Source of the DNA: Paraburkholderia haematera
Lineage (GTDB): Bacteria; Pseudomonadota; Gammaproteobacteria; Burkholderiales; Burkholderiaceae
Reading direction: 5' to 3'
Assembly: GCF_905220975.1 (NCBI RefSeq)
Contig: NZ_CAJNBK010000009.1
Coordinates: forward strand, 124,001 to 188,000
Length of the DNA: 64,000 nucleotides
In this document: one piece after another, positions 61,401 through 64,000 of the stretch
How the letters are laid out: each line of letters begins with the position of its first letter
Numbering within the stretch: position 1 is the first letter of the stretch
The notes under the pieces: model-generated
Databases searched by the model: none
The model's input: the letters and a program-made list of their open reading frames with translations, nothing else
What the model was told of the DNA's origin: nothing
Program-made: the position numbers and the translations under genes

Positions 61401-61620
61401 GCAGCGTCGTGGTGAGCGGATAGGTCACCTGGTCTTCGACGACCTGCGGTGCTTTGCCGGGGTAAGACGCCTTGATGATGACCTGCGTGTCGGACAGGTC
61501 AGGCAGCGCATCGAGCGGTGTTTGTGTGACCGAGTAGACGCCCCACGCGGTAACGAGCACGGTGGCCAGCAGCACCAGAAAGCGGTTGTGGATAGACCAT
61601 CTGATAAGACGCGCGATCAT
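58414..61620 (-). CDS. cusA: CusA-type heavy-metal RND efflux pump
   Basis: This is a 1068-residue HME-RND pump. IARLIRWSIHNRFLVLLATVLVTAWGVYSV opens TM1. The TM4 region reads GGIAIAIGAMIDAAIVMIENAHKHLE with the proton-relay Asp. The Met residues in DLLYMPTAL, PLEMFETT and NRLDMLSTG fall at the places of the E. coli CusA metal triad Met573, Met623 and Met672, which supports Cu(I)/Ag(I) rather than Zn/Co/Ni as substrate. The ATG overlaps the cusB stop by 4 bp. It exports metal ions from the periplasm or cytoplasm through CusB and CusC. Confidence 0.95.
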   Translation of the reverse strand: MIARLIRWSIHNRFLVLLATVLVTAWGVYSVTQTPLDALPDLSDTQVIIKASYPGKAPQVVEDQVTYPLTTTLLGVPGAKTIRAYSSFGDAFVYVLFDDKTDQYWARSRVLEYLNQVQSRLPPGATVSLGPDATGVGWVYEYALVDRSGQHDLGQLRALNDWFLKFELKSVPDVSEVASIGGMVRQYQVVLDPDKLRAYGITQAMVADALGKANQESGGSVVEMAESEYMVRSSGYLRTLDDFRHIVLRTNEAGTPVLLGDVARIQIGPEMRRGIAELNGEGEVAGGVVVMRSGKNALTTIEAVKAKLAELKRSLPAGVEVVTTYDRSQLIERAVDNLKDMLVEEFIIVGLVCAVFLFHLRSAFVAILSLPLGVLAAFIVMRYQGVNANLMSLGGIAIAIGAMIDAAIVMIENAHKHLEAFEHEHPGRAMTSAERWELIGTSAAEVGPALFFSLLVITLSFIPVFSLEGQEGKLFSPLAFTKTYTIAAAAGLSVTLVPVLMGLLIRGRIPHENANPINRVLIRLYRPLLEATLRRPWRAIGLAVVALAASAIPLSQLGGEFMPPLDEGDLLYMPTALPGVSAEKASELLQQTDRLIKTVPEVQTVFGKSGRADTATDPAPLEMFETTIQFKPRKEWRPGMTPEKLVDELDRTVKVPGLSNVWVPPIRNRLDMLSTGIKTPVGVKISGPDLGQIDKVATQVEAAVKTVPGVTSALAERLNGGRYIDVDIDRLAAARYGLAVADIQSIVSTAVGGENVGEVIAGRERFPINIRYPREIRDSLEKLRELPVVTDRGAQIRLDDVAHITIADGPPMIRSENARLAGYVYVDIRDTDLHSAVQAMQRAVAERVTLPAGYSIAWSGQFEYLERAATTLRTVIPVTLVVIFVLLFLTFNSVADALLLMSTVPFALVGGFWFIWMLGHAVSVATAVGFIALAGVAAEFGVVMLLYLKGALNRRLDAGEPLTEALLLDAIREGAVQRVRPKAMTVAVVLAGLIPIMVGHGAGSEVMQRIAAPMVGGMITAPILSMLVIPAAWFLLQRRRAKRLRDARFPHAVPSGTTVPTTQTGEIQ

Positions 61621-63149
61621 TTGGCGCCTCCAACCGGCTCGACTGTCGTCAACTGGTAGCCACTGTCCGTTTGCCGGAACGCGAAGTGCATCACGTCACC
61701 GGGCTTTGCGCCCGGAAAGGCAGTCGGCGATGGTTTGCCGAAGGCCATCGTCATCTTGCCCCAGCCCAGGGCCGGGACCGGCTGGTGAGAGAAGGTGATG
61801 TCTTCGGTGGTCACCTTTTCGACCCTGCCGGTGGTCTCGTATGTTTGGGATGCAGCGGCCGTGGCGGACGCCGACGCAGGTGCCGGAGCGCCTGCATTTG
61901 CGCTGCCCTCCATGCGAGGAAGAACCGATTTCAGGCTCGCTTCCGAATCGATCAGAAACTGGCCGGACGCCACCACCTGATCGCCATCCGTCAGGCCGCT
62001 CAACACTTCGGTTTCGTCACCGTTATCTTTGCCGACCGTGACATTCACCGGCTGCAACCGGCCATCTCCACCCCTGACGATAACCACACTGCGCTTACCG
62101 GTCGTGATAACCGCCTCGGACGGGACAAGCAGGCGCGAGACCGGCTTCCCCGCGCCGACCCGCACGCGCATCAGCATGCCGGGCGTCAGCTTGAACGTGG
62201 CGTTGTCGATTTCGAGGCGCGCCTGCAAAGTGCGGCTGCCAGTGCTGATTCCTGGCAGAACTTCGCGAATCTTCCCTGTGAAGCGCTGGGTGGGATCGCC
62301 CGCGAAAGCGGCGTCCACCGTCATGCCAGGCTGCGCGCTCAGTGCCAGCGATTCGGGTATCTCGACGATGAGCCACAAGGTCGAGAGGCCTGCGATCTTG
62401 GCGAGCGTCTGCCCGGGCGTCACCATGGCGCCGTCGCGGACATTCAGTTCGCTGACAACGCCCGTTTCGGGCGAGGTCAGCACGACATGCGTCTGCGCCT
62501 TTCCGGTCCGGTCGAGACTCGCGACGACACCGTCGGGAATCGACATCGCCCGCATACGCGCGCGAGCGGCTTCGAGCATGCCGCTATCCATGCCGCTGCG
62601 TTTGAGCGCGAGGTACTCTTCCTGGGGCGCCAGCCAGTCCGGCACAAAGAGCGACGCAATCGGCGCGCCTTTCGCTATCCGCTGCATCGGCGCGCTCGCG
62701 TACAGATGGTCGATGTAGCCGATCACACGCGACTGCACGACGTCGGCACGCGATTCGTCGAATTGCGTGCTCCCGACAGCATCGAATCCTTCAGTGATGT
62801 CCTGCCGTCGCGCCGTTGCGTAGCGGATGCCGAGGTTCTGCTGCAAGCCCGGGTCGATTTTGATGCCACTCGTGCCCGCGTCATCGGCGAAGACGGGTTC
62901 GAGCTGCATGTCCATGAACGGCGATTTGCCCGGTTTGTCGAAATGCTGATTCGGCACCATCGGGTCGTGCCAGTACAGCACCTTGCGCCCCGTCTTTGGA
63001 TCGGTCTTGTCGCCCGTGGCGGACGTCGTGGCGGCGAACGCTGAATCCGCCCGCGCGGCATGACGCGCGCCGGCCAGGTAGCCTGCGCCTAACAAGGCTG
63101 CGGCGGCGAACGTAACGAGGACAGCGCGCGCCAGTGGTTTCTTTTGCAT
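61617..63149 (-). CDS. cusB: CusB-type periplasmic adaptor with a C-terminal CusF-like domain
   Basis: This is a 510-residue adaptor. An N-terminal signal or anchor helix (VLVTFAAAALLGAGYLAG) is followed by a heavy-metal-binding domain at residues 58-87 (YWHDPMVPNQHFDKPGKSPFMDMQLEPV). Then come barrel-sandwich and lipoyl parts (VIGYIDHLYASAPMQRIAKGAPIASLFVPDW, VVSELNVRDGAMVTPGQTLAKIAG) and a beta-barrel. After an Ala-rich linker a CusF-like domain follows (TGRVEKVTTEDITFSHQPV, LGWGKMTMAF), with His, Trp and two Met in the classical CusF pattern. E. coli CusB lacks this domain. The ATG at 63149 starts MQKKPLARAV. It links CusA to CusC. Confidence 0.94.
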   Translation of the reverse strand: MQKKPLARAVLVTFAAAALLGAGYLAGARHAARADSAFAATTSATGDKTDPKTGRKVLYWHDPMVPNQHFDKPGKSPFMDMQLEPVFADDAGTSGIKIDPGLQQNLGIRYATARRQDITEGFDAVGSTQFDESRADVVQSRVIGYIDHLYASAPMQRIAKGAPIASLFVPDWLAPQEEYLALKRSGMDSGMLEAARARMRAMSIPDGVVASLDRTGKAQTHVVLTSPETGVVSELNVRDGAMVTPGQTLAKIAGLSTLWLIVEIPESLALSAQPGMTVDAAFAGDPTQRFTGKIREVLPGISTGSRTLQARLEIDNATFKLTPGMLMRVRVGAGKPVSRLLVPSEAVITTGKRSVVIVRGGDGRLQPVNVTVGKDNGDETEVLSGLTDGDQVVASGQFLIDSEASLKSVLPRMEGSANAGAPAPASASATAAASQTYETTGRVEKVTTEDITFSHQPVPALGWGKMTMAFGKPSPTAFPGAKPGDVMHFAFRQTDSGYQLTTVEPVGGAK

Positions 63150-63160
63150 GGTGTTCTCCT

Positions 63161-64000
63161 TCACTGGCTGATGGACATCGACGCGGGCACAACCTGGTAT
63201 TCGAGCTGGGCCCATGTCTGGGACACCTCGCGCCGAAGATCAAGCACCTGTAGTTGAGCGTCGAGCAACGCACGTCGGGCGGCAAACGCGTCCGCGAGCG
63301 AGCTGCTACCCGCCTGATAGGCCACGGCAGCAAGCTGGACGCGGCGATCCGCAGCGGGCAGCAGAGAGTCGGTGAGATGGACGATGCGCTCGCGGCCGCT
63401 GGCGAGCGTGGCCGACTGCGTGCGGATATCCGCTTCGACTTGCCGCTCGGCGTCTTCGTACATCAGCCGTGCTTTGGTGCCGAGTTCCGCTTTCTCCGCG
63501 GCGTCGCGGTCCTGGCGATTCTTGCGATTGATTGGCAACGGAATGCTGACGCCGACCGACACCATGTTCGAGTACTGCCCGCCGCGCTGCTGATAAGAGA
63601 CTTCCCACGTCCAGTTAGGACTGCGGTTGCTATTGGCGACGGCCGTATCGGCGTCGGCTACCGCGATGTCCCGCGACGCGGCAATGAGCACCGGTTGAAC
63701 ATCGCGCAGCTCGTCGGGTGGCAGGGACGCGACATACGATTGCGGCGCGGGCGGATCGCCGCTCACATCGGAAACGGGCGTAGCAGTCCAGCGGGACAGG
63801 CCGATGAGCGCGGTTTGAAACGTCTGTTGGGCCTTGAGTTGCTGATCCTGCGTTTGCGCGAGCATCGCCTGGGCTTGCACGACGTCGGATGCCGATGCCT
63901 TCGCTCCACGATAAGACGCTTGTGTCGCATCCAGTTCGTGCTCCATATGACGCACCAGATCCCGCTGCAACACGAGCGCCTGCTTGGCATAGACGGCGGT
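63161..64000 (-). CDS. cusC: CusC-type outer membrane factor, C-terminal part (cut by window edge)
   Basis: 280 residues of a TolC-like protein are visible, reading into the window from the right edge. Long helices (LDATQASYRGAKASASDVVQAQAMLAQTQDQQLKAQQTFQ) are followed by SNRSPNWTWEVSYQQRGGQYSNMVSVGVSIPLPINRKNRQDR, a segment typical of outer membrane factors of metal RND systems, and the second helix pair (YQAGSSSLADAFAARRALLDAQLQVLDLRREVSQTWAQLEY). The start lies outside the window. It is the first visible gene of the cusCBAF operon, 11 bp before cusB. Confidence 0.9.
   Translation of the reverse strand, partial: TAVYAKQALVLQRDLVRHMEHELDATQASYRGAKASASDVVQAQAMLAQTQDQQLKAQQTFQTALIGLSRWTATPVSDVSGDPPAPQSYVASLPPDELRDVQPVLIAASRDIAVADADTAVANSNRSPNWTWEVSYQQRGGQYSNMVSVGVSIPLPINRKNRQDRDAAEKAELGTKARLMYEDAERQVEADIRTQSATLASGRERIVHLTDSLLPAADRRVQLAAVAYQAGSSSLADAFAARRALLDAQLQVLDLRREVSQTWAQLEYQVVPASMSISQ

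Noticed and set aside
1..64000. CRISPR arrays, tRNA or rRNA genes, complete insertion sequences, prophage genes
   Set aside because: No regularly spaced repeats, clover-leaf sequences, complete transposase frames or phage structural genes were seen on reading; a dedicated scan (tRNAscan, minced, ISfinder) would be decisive.

Overview
The window is a GC-rich chromosomal segment from a beta-proteobacterium, most likely Paraburkholderia, Caballeronia or Burkholderia. The case rests on a Burkholderia-type general porin, several LysR, TetR and MocR regulators beside small catabolic operons, paired RND efflux systems, and protein sequences typical of the family. This is inference from gene style; no 16S rRNA or tRNA gene was seen in the window.

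Layout. 1-7739: an RND drug-efflux system (membrane fusion protein, pump, outer membrane factor) around its TetR regulator, with a short-chain dehydrogenase and a cut-off MarR gene downstream; the same 24-bp inverted repeat lies over both efflux promoters. 7740-8806: a scar with two truncated gene remnants. 8807-23127: a catabolic and uptake region with a UbiX/UbiD pair, two LysR regulators, a hydantoinase-like amidohydrolase, an N-carbamoyl-amidase, a porin, a polar amino-acid-type ABC transporter, an M20 amidohydrolase and an MHS-type permease. Together these look like import and breakdown of a nitrogen-containing ring compound; the substrate is unknown. 23141-28511: alpha/beta hydrolase, ABM monooxygenase, GlxA-type regulator, M24 peptidase and a solo peptide-binding protein. 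28825-35767: RhlE helicase, an IS6-type transposase remnant, a WYL regulator with a GST, a PAP2 phosphatase, a 14-repeat leucine-rich membrane protein and a YciH/SUI1 protein. 36063-40248: a PEP-mutase-family/enoyl-reductase pair with a TetR regulator and tandem operators, an MFS exporter and a methyltransferase remnant. 40425-51996: mostly short single genes, among them an editing-domain-less threonyl-tRNA synthetase paralogue preceded by a threonine-codon leader peptide and a terminator. 52035-55327: an ECF42-like sigma factor with YciI/DGPF, SRPBCC and VOC proteins. 55563-57935: two lipoproteins. 58067-64000: a CusCBAF copper/silver efflux operon that runs off the right edge.

The most interesting element is 42403-42547 upstream of the threonyl-tRNA synthetase paralogue. 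A 28-codon leader has seven Thr codons among eight consecutive positions, followed by competing hairpins and a GC-rich terminator stem. This is the architecture of an amino-acid attenuator, and it would turn on a backup synthetase when tRNA-Thr is poorly charged. The second is the UbiD/UbiX-hydantoinase-carbamoylase cluster, a plausible undescribed catabolic route. Smaller points include twin TetR operators, a CusF with Met in place of the usual Trp, a CusB with its own CusF-like domain, and several gene remnants.
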